In this document: piece by piece, positions 36,383 through 45,539 of the stretch
How the letters are laid out: every line of letters starts with the position of its first letter
Numbering within the stretch: position 1 is the stretch's first letter
Source: Calothrix sp. NIES-4105
Lineage (GTDB): Bacteria > Cyanobacteriota > Cyanobacteriia > Cyanobacteriales > Nostocaceae
Reading direction: 5' to 3'
Assembly: GCF_002368415.1 (NCBI RefSeq)
Contig: NZ_AP018290.1
Location: 995,470 to 1,059,469, forward strand
Length of the DNA: 64,000 nt
The notes under the pieces: generated by a model
Told to the model about the DNA's origin: nothing
Database searches by the model: none
What the model saw: the letters and a program-made list of their open reading frames with translations, nothing else
Position numbers and translations under genes: made by a program

Positions 36383-37785
36383 ATAATAGAAGCGATTACG
36401 ATTTACCAACAGAAATTATAAACGGACAGCAAGAGCAAAATGCAATTAGTATACCTGATTCTCCGCATGGTCGGGAAAACTTAAAATGGCTTGGACCAAG
36501 CTTTTTATGGATGCTTTCGGCTGCAGGTTCTGGAGAGTTATTATTTACACCAAGAATTGCTGCACTCTACGGCTATAGTCTTTTATGGGCATTACTTGCG
36601 GCTGTTATCCTCAAATGGTTTATTAATGGCGAAGTGGGTCGCTTTTCGGTTTGTACTGGCGCCACCATCTTACAAGGTTTCAAGCAACTTCCTGGCCCTA
36701 AAAATTGGGCAATCTGGATAATCCTACTACCGCAAGCTGTGGTAGCAATTTCTACAGTTGCAGGATTGTCAGGCACCGCTGCTACGGCACTGATTTTGGT
36801 TACTGGGGGAACAGTGCAACTATGGACGATAATTATTATTGTTGTTACCGCAGCAATTGTACTGCTTGGACAATATAACGTAGTCGAAAAAATTTCTTCT
36901 TACGTAGGAATTGCCCGCACAATCGCAGTGGTAAGCGCAGCTATTTTTGTTTTTCCCCAAGTTCGCCAATTAGCAGCAGGATTAGTACCGCAAATTCCTC
37001 AAAACGTGCAGTATCAAGAAATACTACCTTGGTTGGGTTTTATGCTAGCGGGTGCTGCTGGGTTAATGTGGTATTCTTACTGGGTAGAAGCTAGAGGTTA
37101 CGGCGCCGCTAGTGTAGAAGGAAAAGAGAGCATAGACCCAAAACAACTTAACCATGAGGAAAAAAATAAGTTGCGCGGTTGGCTGAATTTAATGACCATA
37201 TCCAATACTTTAGCAGTGGTAGGCGCCTTATTGGCAGCACTATCTTTTTTAATTCTTGGTGGTGAGTTGTTACGTCCTCAAGGACTTGTGCCACAAGAAA
37301 ATCAAGTAGCAGAAACCTTGGGCACATTGCTGGGCGACCTTTGGGGTTCGTTTGGCTTTTGGTTTATGATTGCAATCGTTTTTATTACTTTCTGTAGCAC
37401 TGTACTTTCGGTAGAAGATGGTTTCGGACGGATGTTCGCCGATGGTACGCAGATATTACTGCAAGGATTTGGAGTCAGAAACAGTCGCTGGACAAATAAG
37501 AAGTTTTTGCAGAAATTTTTCATTATAGTGTTGTTAGCTCTGCTACCGATTGCAATTTATCTGTTTTTTGGTGAACCAGTTGCCTTACTGCAAACCGCAG
37601 GAGCAATTGAAGCTGCTCACATTCCGATTGTTACTGGTTTAACTCTTTACTTAAATCATAAGATGTTGCCCAAAGAATTGCGACCATCGAAAATTATTTT
37701 TGGTGGCACATTGATTGCTGGAATATTCTTTGGTGTATTTGCAATTATCTATCTGTTACAACTGCTGGGCATAATTGGCAAGTAG
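36379..37785 (+). CDS. Nramp-related divalent-metal transporter, atypical metal site
   Basis: 468 residues, about eleven hydrophobic segments, in the Nramp superfamily by overall layout (GPSFLWMLSAAGSGELLFTP in TM1, then a conserved KWFINGEVGRF stretch). The canonical Nramp metal ligands are absent: TM1 has AAGSGELL (residues 48-55) in place of DPGN, and TM6 has no MPH. It is therefore a divergent member, and the transported ion is uncertain. It now sits directly behind a motif A promoter inherited from a lost PRC-barrel gene. Confidence 0.78.
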   Translation: MNNRSDYDLPTEIINGQQEQNAISIPDSPHGRENLKWLGPSFLWMLSAAGSGELLFTPRIAALYGYSLLWALLAAVILKWFINGEVGRFSVCTGATILQGFKQLPGPKNWAIWIILLPQAVVAISTVAGLSGTAATALILVTGGTVQLWTIIIIVVTAAIVLLGQYNVVEKISSYVGIARTIAVVSAAIFVFPQVRQLAAGLVPQIPQNVQYQEILPWLGFMLAGAAGLMWYSYWVEARGYGAASVEGKESIDPKQLNHEEKNKLRGWLNLMTISNTLAVVGALLAALSFLILGGELLRPQGLVPQENQVAETLGTLLGDLWGSFGFWFMIAIVFITFCSTVLSVEDGFGRMFADGTQILLQGFGVRNSRWTNKKFLQKFFIIVLLALLPIAIYLFFGEPVALLQTAGAIEAAHIPIVTGLTLYLNHKMLPKELRPSKIIFGGTLIAGIFFGVFAIIYLLQLLGIIGK

Positions 37786-38051
37786 TTTGCAACGGATGTA
37801 ACGGATGTAACGGATGAGCTACCCCTTATACCGCTTTTATGTGAAGCTGCATATTATTTGACCCCGCCTTCACATTAAATTGGTATTACAAACAAAACTT
37901 GTTATCTAAAATCAACTATTCGTTATATCCGTTTATCATCCGTTGCCAATCTTGCTACCCACTAAAACGTTGGACATGAATCAAATTAATAATATAAGTG
38001 TCATTGGATTATCTAATAACAATTTGCAATTATTAATGATTAAAACTAGAC

Positions 38052-40448
38052 ATGACACAGCAGCATCAAAGCATAGCTTTTGGCAAGCCAGGAATAGAAC
38101 CCCGTTGGACTCAAGGCAATAAAGACGGAGTTGGAACTGCTTACGCTATTTCCAGTCGTATTTGGTTCACTCTCTCCAACGGTATTCTTAATGAAGTTTA
38201 TTATCCCACAATTGACTGTCCCCAAATTCGGGACTTGCAATATTTAATTACTGATGGTTCTAGCTTTTTGCATGAAGAACGGCGCCATTTACATACCAAA
38301 ACAGAAAAAATCTCTCCACGTGTGTTGGGATATAAAATTACTAACTCTGACCCTGAAGGACGCTATACAATTACCAAGGAAATAATTACCGCCCCACGAG
38401 ACTCATGCATTCTTCAACACACGTGCGTTACGGGTAATCCACAGGTATTGTCAAAACTCCGACTTTACGCTATATGTTCGCCGCACATGAGTATTGGTGG
38501 TTGGAATGACAACGCTAAAGTAGTGGAAGTAGCGGGTGTCAAAATTTTAACTGCCTATCAAGATAATAATTGGCTGGCAATGGCTGCAACTGTCCCCTTT
38601 ACTCGTCTAGGATGTGGTTATGTCGGTAAAAGTGACGGTTGGACAGATTTGGCTGATAATTTCCAGATGGATTGGCAATATATTGAAGCAGAAGCAGGAA
38701 ATGTTGCTTTAACTGGGGAAATTGATTCAGGAAAGCATCAGGAATTTACCTTGGGGGTAGGGTTTGCTAGTCGTCTTCATGATGCAGTAACAACCCTTTT
38801 ACTATCACTGGATGTGAGTTTTGAGAAGCATAAGGCACGTTACATAGAACAGTGGCAGTGTGCTTTTGAAGACCTTCTACCACTTGAAAAAGTCTCGTGT
38901 GACGGTGGTAATTTATACCATAGTAGCTATAGTTTGTTACTAGCACATGAAGACAAAATATACCCAGGCGCCATGATTGCTTCATTGTCAATTCCTTGGG
39001 GTGAGGCACATAGTGACCAACAGCAGGGCGGTTATCACTTAGTTTGGTTCCGAGACATGGTAAATAGTGTGACAGCGCTACTAGCTGCTGGACATTCGAC
39101 AACTGCGTTGGAAGCGTTGATTTATATTGCTGCTAGCCAACAGGCTTCGGGTGGATTTGCTCAGAACTGTTGGATAAATGGCGAACCTTATTGGACAGGA
39201 ATTCAACTTGACCAAGTGGCGTTCCCAATTCTACTAGCATGGCGCCTTGATCGAGAGAAAGCTTTACGGCAGTTTGACCCTTATCCTATGGTAATAAAAG
39301 CGGCTAAGTTTTTAATTCATCAGGGTCCAGCAACACAACAGGAAAGATGGGAAGAAGCTAGCGGTTATTCTCCATCTACTTTGGCATCTCAAATTGCAGC
39401 TTTGATTTGTGCAGCAACATACGCGCGCTCTAAAGGAGATAATTCAACAGCGCAGTTTATCGAAGAATATGCTGATTTCTTAGAAAGTCACTTAGAAACT
39501 TGGACGGTAACGACCGAAGGCAGCTTAGTTCCTGAAATTAAACGCCACTATATCCGCATTAATCCTGTAGACATTCACGATCCCCAACCAAATGAAAATC
39601 CAAATCAGGGAATGCTAACTATTGCCAACCATCCTCCAGAAAAACAATCACAATTTCCTGCAAAAGAAATTGTTGATGCAGGCTTTTTAGAATTGGTACG
39701 GTATGGCGTTCGCTCTCCTCACGACCCCCTAATCGTTGATTCTTTAAAAGTTGTGGATGCGGTGCTAAAAGTAGATACACCTTATGGTTACTGTTGGCAT
39801 CGTTATAACCATGATGGTTACGGGCAACAAGAAGATGGCAGTCCTTTTATTAGCTATGGCAAAGGACGAGCATGGCCACTTTTGACAGGAGAACGGGGAC
39901 ACTATGAGTTAGCCGCAGGGCACGACGTACAACCCTTTATCCAAGCGATGGAAGCTTTTGCTTCGGATACGGGATTATTACCCGAACAAATTTGGGATGA
40001 ACAAGACCTTCCTGAAGCTCATTTGTATCTAGGAAAACCAACTGGCTCGGCAATGCCTTTAGCATGGGCGCACGCTGAATATATTATGCTGCTGCGGTCA
40101 GTTAGAGATGGTCGAGTATTTGAATGGATACCAGAAGTTGCACAGCGATATCAAAATGGAGGTAAATCAACTAAATTTCTCGAAATCTGGAAATTCAACC
40201 GTCAAATTAACACTGTTAAAGGAGGCTACACACTGCGAATTCAAGCCAATACTTCTTTTCGCTTGCATTGGTCAATTTCAGATTGGCAAACAGTGAATGA
40301 AACCAATTCAACGGCAACAGCAATTGATATTCACTTTGTAGATATTGATATTGAACCGAATCAAAAATATCCTATCAAGTTTACTTTTTTCTGGATTGAA
40401 GCGAACCATTGGGAAAACCGTAACTACCAAGTTAATGTTACTGTTTAG
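38052..40448 (+). CDS. GH15 glucoamylase/glucodextranase-like glucosidase
   Basis: 798 residues, no signal peptide. The N-terminal beta-sandwich (about 1-265; RWTQGNKDGVGTAY) is the bacterial glucoamylase/glucodextranase N domain. The (alpha/alpha)6 barrel has HLVWFRDMVNSVTAL and probable catalytic Glu in RWEEASGYSPST (about 434-435) and WAHAEY (about 674). The family releases glucose from alpha-glucans, so mobilisation of glycogen or a related glucan in the cytoplasm is likely. Upstream, 37791-37815 holds a triple AACGGATGT repeat of unknown meaning. It appears to be part of an operon with the next three genes. Confidence 0.87.
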   Translation: MTQQHQSIAFGKPGIEPRWTQGNKDGVGTAYAISSRIWFTLSNGILNEVYYPTIDCPQIRDLQYLITDGSSFLHEERRHLHTKTEKISPRVLGYKITNSDPEGRYTITKEIITAPRDSCILQHTCVTGNPQVLSKLRLYAICSPHMSIGGWNDNAKVVEVAGVKILTAYQDNNWLAMAATVPFTRLGCGYVGKSDGWTDLADNFQMDWQYIEAEAGNVALTGEIDSGKHQEFTLGVGFASRLHDAVTTLLLSLDVSFEKHKARYIEQWQCAFEDLLPLEKVSCDGGNLYHSSYSLLLAHEDKIYPGAMIASLSIPWGEAHSDQQQGGYHLVWFRDMVNSVTALLAAGHSTTALEALIYIAASQQASGGFAQNCWINGEPYWTGIQLDQVAFPILLAWRLDREKALRQFDPYPMVIKAAKFLIHQGPATQQERWEEASGYSPSTLASQIAALICAATYARSKGDNSTAQFIEEYADFLESHLETWTVTTEGSLVPEIKRHYIRINPVDIHDPQPNENPNQGMLTIANHPPEKQSQFPAKEIVDAGFLELVRYGVRSPHDPLIVDSLKVVDAVLKVDTPYGYCWHRYNHDGYGQQEDGSPFISYGKGRAWPLLTGERGHYELAAGHDVQPFIQAMEAFASDTGLLPEQIWDEQDLPEAHLYLGKPTGSAMPLAWAHAEYIMLLRSVRDGRVFEWIPEVAQRYQNGGKSTKFLEIWKFNRQINTVKGGYTLRIQANTSFRLHWSISDWQTVNETNSTATAIDIHFVDIDIEPNQKYPIKFTFFWIEANHWENRNYQVNVTV

Positions 40449-40526
40449 TTTTGATAGTGGCGCCTGATGGTTATAGTGCCTAAATTTTGTGTTTTTACTT
40501 AATACCGTAGTTTATAAAATACTGAC

Positions 40527-41387
40527 ATGACTGTTGTAACCAAACCTTTTTCTAACCGCATCGCTGTAGTTTTTGATTTCGATGATACCCTGGTACAAGA
40601 CACCGTTGATGCTTTATTATCAAGTTTAGGTATTGATCCTCTTAAATTTCGTCAAGAGAAAATAAGACCTTTAATTGACAAAGGTTGGGATAAAATTATG
40701 GCTAGATTTTATGCCTTGATTGAAGAATCAAAACGACAAAACAATAAAATTACACAGGAATATATTGCTAAGTTTGGTCAAGAGCTAGCTCCCTTTGATG
40801 GTGTAAGTGAAATGTTTGACCACCTACGACAACGTACACATGAACTCAATCCAAAGATAGAACTTGAATTTTACCTAATTACTTGCGGAATGGTAGAAAT
40901 TGCCCGCCATAACTGCATCGCTCCAAATTTCAAAGCAATGTGGGGTTGTGAGTTCTACTACGGCGAAAGCGGTGGAATTGAATTTATCAAAAAAATAGTT
41001 ACCCATACAGAGAAAACCCGCTATCTTTTTCAAATCACTAAAGGTTTAGATGATCATAAAGACGACGGTGCAACATTTATATATAGAGATTTACCAAGAG
41101 AGAAACTCCACGTTCCACTAACACAGGTGATTTACGTAGGAGACGGAGAGTCAGATATTCCCTGTTTTTCCTTAATGAATGAAGAACAGGGTACAGCAAT
41201 AGCATTATATAAAGATATTACACCAGAAGAATGGGGGCGAGATTTAAGCATTACTCAAAGTCAACGGGTTGCAAACCTCGCACCTGTAGATTACAACAAA
41301 AATTCGGAACTAATGCAATCACTTACACTCGCGATAGAAAGTCTTTGCAAACAAATTTCTTTACAGCAATTGAGTGTTGGTGAGTAA
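40527..41387 (+). CDS. HAD-superfamily phosphatase
   Basis: 286 residues. Motif I DFDDTL (nucleophile Asp17, Asp19), a large helical cap (about 25-110), and the late VGDGESD motif with metal-binding Asp. It resembles the haloacid-dehalogenase-like phosphatases acting on small phosphates; substrate unknown. Gap of 78 bp to the glucosidase gene and 45 bp to the LLM gene. A role in sugar phosphate turnover fits the neighbours (inference). Confidence 0.82.
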   Translation: MTVVTKPFSNRIAVVFDFDDTLVQDTVDALLSSLGIDPLKFRQEKIRPLIDKGWDKIMARFYALIEESKRQNNKITQEYIAKFGQELAPFDGVSEMFDHLRQRTHELNPKIELEFYLITCGMVEIARHNCIAPNFKAMWGCEFYYGESGGIEFIKKIVTHTEKTRYLFQITKGLDDHKDDGATFIYRDLPREKLHVPLTQVIYVGDGESDIPCFSLMNEEQGTAIALYKDITPEEWGRDLSITQSQRVANLAPVDYNKNSELMQSLTLAIESLCKQISLQQLSVGE

Positions 41388-41432
41388 AACTGTTAAAAAA
41401 AATTATTTCTATATTATTTAGGGGAAATAGTT

Positions 41433-42395
41433 ATGGCTCATATTGGATATCATGTTTCTCACGAACAGTTTAAACCCAGCGAATTATTAAAGTATGTTCA
41501 AATGGCAGAACAAGCTGGTTTTACTCGTGCCCTGTCTTCCGACCATTTTCACCCTTGGAGTGAAGACCAGGGGCAAAGTGGTTTTGCTTGGTCATGGCTT
41601 GGCGCCGCAATGCAGGCAACACAATCACTTTCCTATCGTATTGTTTGCGCTCCTGGGCAACGGTATCATCCCGCTATCATTGCTCAAGCCACAGCTACTT
41701 TGGCAGAGATGTTTCCTAACCGCTTCTGGTTAACGATAGGTAGTGGTCAAGCGCTCAACGAACACATTACAGGAGAAAAATGGCCTTGTAAATCTGACCG
41801 TAACGCTCGTTTGAAGGAATGCGCTGATGTTATGCGCGCGCTGTGGTCAGGAGAAACTGTTACTCATAAAGGTCATGTGTGTGTCGAAGAAGCAAAACTT
41901 TATACTCGTCCAGAAATCATACCTCCAATTATTGGCGCCGCTATCACTCCTCAAACAGCAGAATGGTTAGGTAGTTGGGCTGAGGGACTAATTACAATTT
42001 CTCGCCCACCAAAGAAATTGAAAACAATTGTTGATGCTTTCCATCGCGGTGGTGGAAAAGGCAAGCCAATGATTTTAAAAGTACAACTTTCTTATGACCG
42101 CGATAAAGATAGCGCGTTACAAAAGGCACATCAACAGTGGCGCAATAATATCTTTAAAAATATCCTGATGACCGAATTAGAAACTCCCCGACAATTCGAT
42201 GCCGCTGGAATGTTTATACAACCGGAAGAGTTACATCAACATGTTCGTATTTCCGCAGACCCACAGCAGCATATCGAGTGGCTAAAAGAAGATATTGAAT
42301 TGGGATTTGATGAATTAATTCTGCACAATGTCAACAGGGAGCAGAAGCAATTTATTGAGGTATTTGGTGAAAAAGTTATTCCTGTTTTAAGATAA
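41433..42395 (+). CDS. LLM-class flavin-dependent oxidoreductase (TIGR03885-like)
   Basis: 320 residues, luciferase-like TIM barrel. The start MAHIGYHVSHEQFKPSELLKY and SSDHFHPWSEDQGQSGFAW are characteristic of the TIGR03885 subfamily. Flavin-type contacts are typical of LLM proteins (F420 or FMN). The substrate is unknown. GGGGAAA lies about 8 bp before the ATG. A 30-bp relic of this gene is preserved at 23416-23445. Confidence 0.85.
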   Translation: MAHIGYHVSHEQFKPSELLKYVQMAEQAGFTRALSSDHFHPWSEDQGQSGFAWSWLGAAMQATQSLSYRIVCAPGQRYHPAIIAQATATLAEMFPNRFWLTIGSGQALNEHITGEKWPCKSDRNARLKECADVMRALWSGETVTHKGHVCVEEAKLYTRPEIIPPIIGAAITPQTAEWLGSWAEGLITISRPPKKLKTIVDAFHRGGGKGKPMILKVQLSYDRDKDSALQKAHQQWRNNIFKNILMTELETPRQFDAAGMFIQPEELHQHVRISADPQQHIEWLKEDIELGFDELILHNVNREQKQFIEVFGEKVIPVLR

Positions 42396-42441
42396 AAGAT
42401 TAATTATTGATTTCAAAAAATAATTATTAACTTATTTACCT

Positions 42442-43431
42442 ATGATAAATTTTTTAAAATCCGGATATTTATCCTCTAATTTTTCGCATAAGATTGAAGC
42501 AAGTCAGTTCGAGCAGCTACTAACCGAGTTGTTGGACGAATCCACATTATCTCCAACTTACCTAATTTTAACAATTGGTTCTTGTGCTATTGCAACCCTT
42601 GGCTTAATTAATAATAGTGCTGCAGTTATCATTGGAGCAATGGTAATTGCACCTCTAATGCTGCCGATTAGGGGACTTGCTTATGGCGCCCTTACAGGTA
42701 ATATTTTACTCTTTCGCAGAGGGCTAATAGCTATTGTTTGTGGAACTTTACTATCGATTGGGTTAGCTTATGGTCTAGAGCTTATAGTTGGAATTTCCAC
42801 TTTTGATACTGAAGTGCTATCGCGTTCTAAACCCACCTTGCTAGATTTAGGAATTGCAGTAACAGCAGGTAGCATTAGTGGTTATGCCAAGGTAAAACCC
42901 GAAATTTCTAATAGTTTAGTGGGAACTGCCATTGCAGTAGCGCTAATGCCACCTATTTGTGTTATTGGTTTAGGTCTAGCCCAAACGAATTGGTCGCTTA
43001 GTCAGGGAGCAACTATCCTTTTTCTTACCAACCTATTGGGTATTACACTCGCTTGTATGCTGACGTTTTTGATTATGGGCTATTCTCCCATAAAACAAGC
43101 GGGCACTGCTTTATTCTGGACATTTTTACTTACAGGTATTTTGCTGCTACCTCTAAGTATTAGCTTTGCCCAATTAGTTGGACAAACAAATTTAGAAGCT
43201 AGTCTCAAGAATGCACTGTTGACAAAAACATATACATTTCAACGTTTGGAATTACTCAAAACTAATATCAATTGGTTAACAAATCCACCGCAGGTTAGAT
43301 TGATTGTACGAACAAAAATACCTGTTACTTCTAAACAAGTTAGGCTATTAGAAGATTTTGTGCAAAAAGAAATGGGTCAACCTTTTACTCTTATATTTGA
43401 GGTCAGTCAAGTTCAAGAAGTAAGAGGATAA
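42442..43431 (+). CDS. DUF389 membrane protein, copy 2
   Basis: 329 residues. The DUF389 core begins near residue 35 with TYLILTIGSCAIATLGLINN and SAAVIIGAMVIAPLMLPIRG. About seven hydrophobic segments and a soluble C-terminal tail of about 60 residues follow. It lacks the N-terminal soluble domain of the 3367 paralogue, so the two may differ in regulation. Function unknown. Last gene of the glucosidase, HAD, LLM group, 46 bp after the LLM gene. Confidence 0.83.
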   Translation: MINFLKSGYLSSNFSHKIEASQFEQLLTELLDESTLSPTYLILTIGSCAIATLGLINNSAAVIIGAMVIAPLMLPIRGLAYGALTGNILLFRRGLIAIVCGTLLSIGLAYGLELIVGISTFDTEVLSRSKPTLLDLGIAVTAGSISGYAKVKPEISNSLVGTAIAVALMPPICVIGLGLAQTNWSLSQGATILFLTNLLGITLACMLTFLIMGYSPIKQAGTALFWTFLLTGILLLPLSISFAQLVGQTNLEASLKNALLTKTYTFQRLELLKTNINWLTNPPQVRLIVRTKIPVTSKQVRLLEDFVQKEMGQPFTLIFEVSQVQEVRG

Positions 43432-43511
43432 ATGATTGAATGCAATGTTTTTAGCAAAATTATCTTTTGAAATTTGGTTATTTTTTTCAATTACTAAACG
43501 AATTTATATAA

Positions 43512-43800
43512 ACTAGTACAAAATAAACTTTTAACCTTTTATAAATTTATTATGTGTTATAGCAATCCTATATGAGTTGTAAAAAATTATATCCACGTAG
43601 AAACCGTATTAATTCGGTTTCTACAATTTCGATTTTTACAAATGATTTAGGATTGCTATAGATATGTTTAATTTTTAACATAAAGTTAGAGAATTGATTA
43701 CGGAGAGCGTCCAAAATGAAGACTGCGTGGATTAATACTCAACATGAACATAAATACCCAACTTGAAAAAAAAATAGATTCTTGCGAGAATGCAAGAATC
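43512..43800 (+). repeat. Tail of duplicated block, copy B
   Basis: Counterpart of 24408-24693, with the TA-flanked MITE at 43560 inserted and without the family-3 element of copy A. The second stem is AGATTCTTGC/GCAAGAATCT. Confidence 0.8.
43560..43658. mobile_element. MITE, family 2 (TAGCAATCCTA ends, TA target)
   Basis: 99 bp. Ends TAGCAATCCTA and inverse TAGGATTGCTA (TIRs about 21 bp, imperfect), flanked by TA on both sides (43558-43559 and 43659-43660). Copy A of the block has the empty site (GTGTTACATATG, 24453-24464). The interior has a GTAGAAACCG/CGGTTTCTAC hairpin. TA duplication is typical of IS630/Tc1-mariner-type transposases. Confidence 0.85.
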
Positions 43801-43838
43801 TATTACTTAGGTACTTCCAAAAAATTAATTTGACCTAC

Positions 43839-43862
43839 TGTGGGGTGGACATCCATCCCACA
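43839..43862. repeat. Hairpin
   Basis: TGTGGGGTGGA and TCCATCCCACA pair, then ATAAAATTTT. Possible terminator-like or dispersed repeat structure. Confidence 0.45.
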
Positions 43863-43946
43863 ATAAAATTTTGGGTATTTATTTAATTGAAAGTCCCTGA
43901 GTATATGTTGAGGTCTATTTGAACGATATTTTTAGCTTAATCTAAA

Positions 43947-43968
43947 AAAGTGGAAAATTCGTGGAATT
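43947..43968 (-). promoter_or_regulatory. Orphan motif A site
   Basis: Leftward: AATTCCACGAA then TTTTCCACTTT. It points toward 43800, where no leftward gene exists, so it is either a relic of a lost gene or controls an unseen RNA. Confidence 0.45.
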
Positions 43969-43975
43969 GGATAAT

Positions 43976-44700
43976 TTAAGTAACTATTCGAGAGCCAAGG
44001 TTACCTAGAATTAGACCTTTAGTCACAACTCCAATCACTCCAGAACCACCCAAATCTTCGGTAATTATATAAGTTCCGTAAGCCGAAACCAAGGTTAACG
44101 ACTGTAAAAAACTGTACCAAAATTGGTTTAAATCTCCATTCAGCGGTTCCCATAGACAGCGCTGCTAAAAAACCAAAGGCGACAACAGCCATGCCATCAT
44201 TAAATAAACTCTCACCTTCCATCAAAACTGAAAGCCTTTTTTCAGTTCCCAATTCCCGATTGGGATGCAGTCACAGAAACAGGATCAGTAGCAGAAAGGC
44301 AAGCTCCAATTAGCAAAGCAGTTGTCAGAGAAAGTCCCGCTATTTGATTTAAACTAATCGCTACTCCAGCAATAGAAATTACTACCCCAACAATGGCATA
44401 CAAGCAAATTGGCACTAAATCCTGCTTTAATTCTGCCCATTTTAAATTCCAAGCAGCTTCAAATAACAAAGGCGGCAAAAAAATTAATAAAATCAAGCCG
44501 GGAGAAAGGTTCACCAATCGCACATCTACCAGTGCTAATATTAACCCGGCAATAACTACTAGCAGCGTATAGGGAATGCGACGAAACCAGCTGAATATCT
44601 GTGGTAGCGTTGCTACACTCAGAGAAACCAAGAGTACTAGAAGAAATTGCTTAAGATTTTCTTCAATCACAACTTCTAGAATTGCCGATTTAATCGCCAT
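43976..44700 (-). pseudogene. Na+/H+ antiporter (CPA1/NhaP type), frameshifted and truncated
   Basis: The N-terminal part (44700 to about 44250) reads MAIKSAILEVV... up to SATDPVSVTASQSG. A frameshift then moves to LGTEKRLSVLMEGESLFNDG, the conserved CPA1 Asp/Glu region. A second frameshift near 44105 is needed to reach YIITEDLGG, GVIGVVTKGLILGN and SRIVT before a stop at 43976. Intact relatives are above 500 residues; here the second half is missing. A good ribosome site (GGAGGAA) is still present, so decay seems recent. Confidence 0.85.
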
Positions 44701-44744
44701 TTTAGAATTCCTCCGAAAGTTATAGGCTAAGTTTAATTAAATTA

Positions 44745-44845
44745 CTCCCTTCCCGGCATAAGATTACCTATCTTCCCTCCTCCTTTGTGCCCTTTGTGTC
44801 CTTTGTGGTTCATTCCAAATTAGTATTCTTTGAGTGGGAAGGGAG
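44745..44845. mobile_element. MITE-like foldback element, family 3
   Basis: 101 bp, ends CTCCCTTCCC and GGGAAGGGAG, flanked by TA (44743-44744, 44846-44847). It is the inverted relative of 24528-24627, including CCTTTGTGTCCTTTGTGG. Confidence 0.7.
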
Positions 44846-44847
44846 TA

Positions 44848-45539
44848 TTCTGCTTGTGGCAGCAAGTATCTTCCAAATAGTAGAAATTATAATCTTGATA
44901 TTTATTTCCATTGATAGATGACATGATTCCAAAAAGCGGAATTTATGCTTGGACGCAGTTAAACAAGAACCGAGCAGAAGTTAGCCGTGTGCAGACCCAG
45001 TGTACTATGTTGTCATTTCGTTAAACTGTTTTCACTCCTGAGTCGCAACAGATAGTTTAAATTCTACATCTTAACAAAAAACTTATAATTTTACTTTAGA
45101 AATTTACACTTACTTTAACAAAATTGTGATATTGTTTCCTTAACAGTAGACATATAGCTTTCCTATAGACTAGAAAACAAAAGTGTAGACTTGGAAACTG
45201 ACTTTTAGGCACTTGTCATGATTATATCAACAGGCTCTAAAAATTTAATAGAAAGAAGCCGCTATAGTAATCGGGGCAGTGTTTACCTGTTTGCGCCGAT
45301 GGTAAACTTCAACGAAATGGCTGAAGTAGGCGAAACTCCACCTTAGTCTCACTACATAGATATTTTATTACATTATTCCAGTATAAAACTACTGTTTGGA
45401 TACAGTTTTTAAGCTTGTTGGCACTTTAAGTTGTCGAAGTTTTATAATGTATTTTGCGCTCGTCAGCAGTTTTGTTTGAGAATTAGTATCTAAGAAAACG
45501 CCGTAGCCGTGGTATGTGAGTTTCAGCTCGCATACTATG
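44848..45539. other. Gap upstream of acyltransferase relics, with one doubtful 42-codon frame
   Basis: AT-rich. A small + frame at 45218-45346 (MIISTGSKNLIERSRYSN, then LFAPMVNFNEMAEVGE) ends with TAG. It reads like the start of a real protein, but nothing follows it. I cannot assign it. Confidence 0.3.

Noticed and set aside
37791-37815. AACGGATGT triple repeat as a CRISPR-like or iteron array
   Set aside because: Only three 9-bp units without spacers, and no cas or rep genes.
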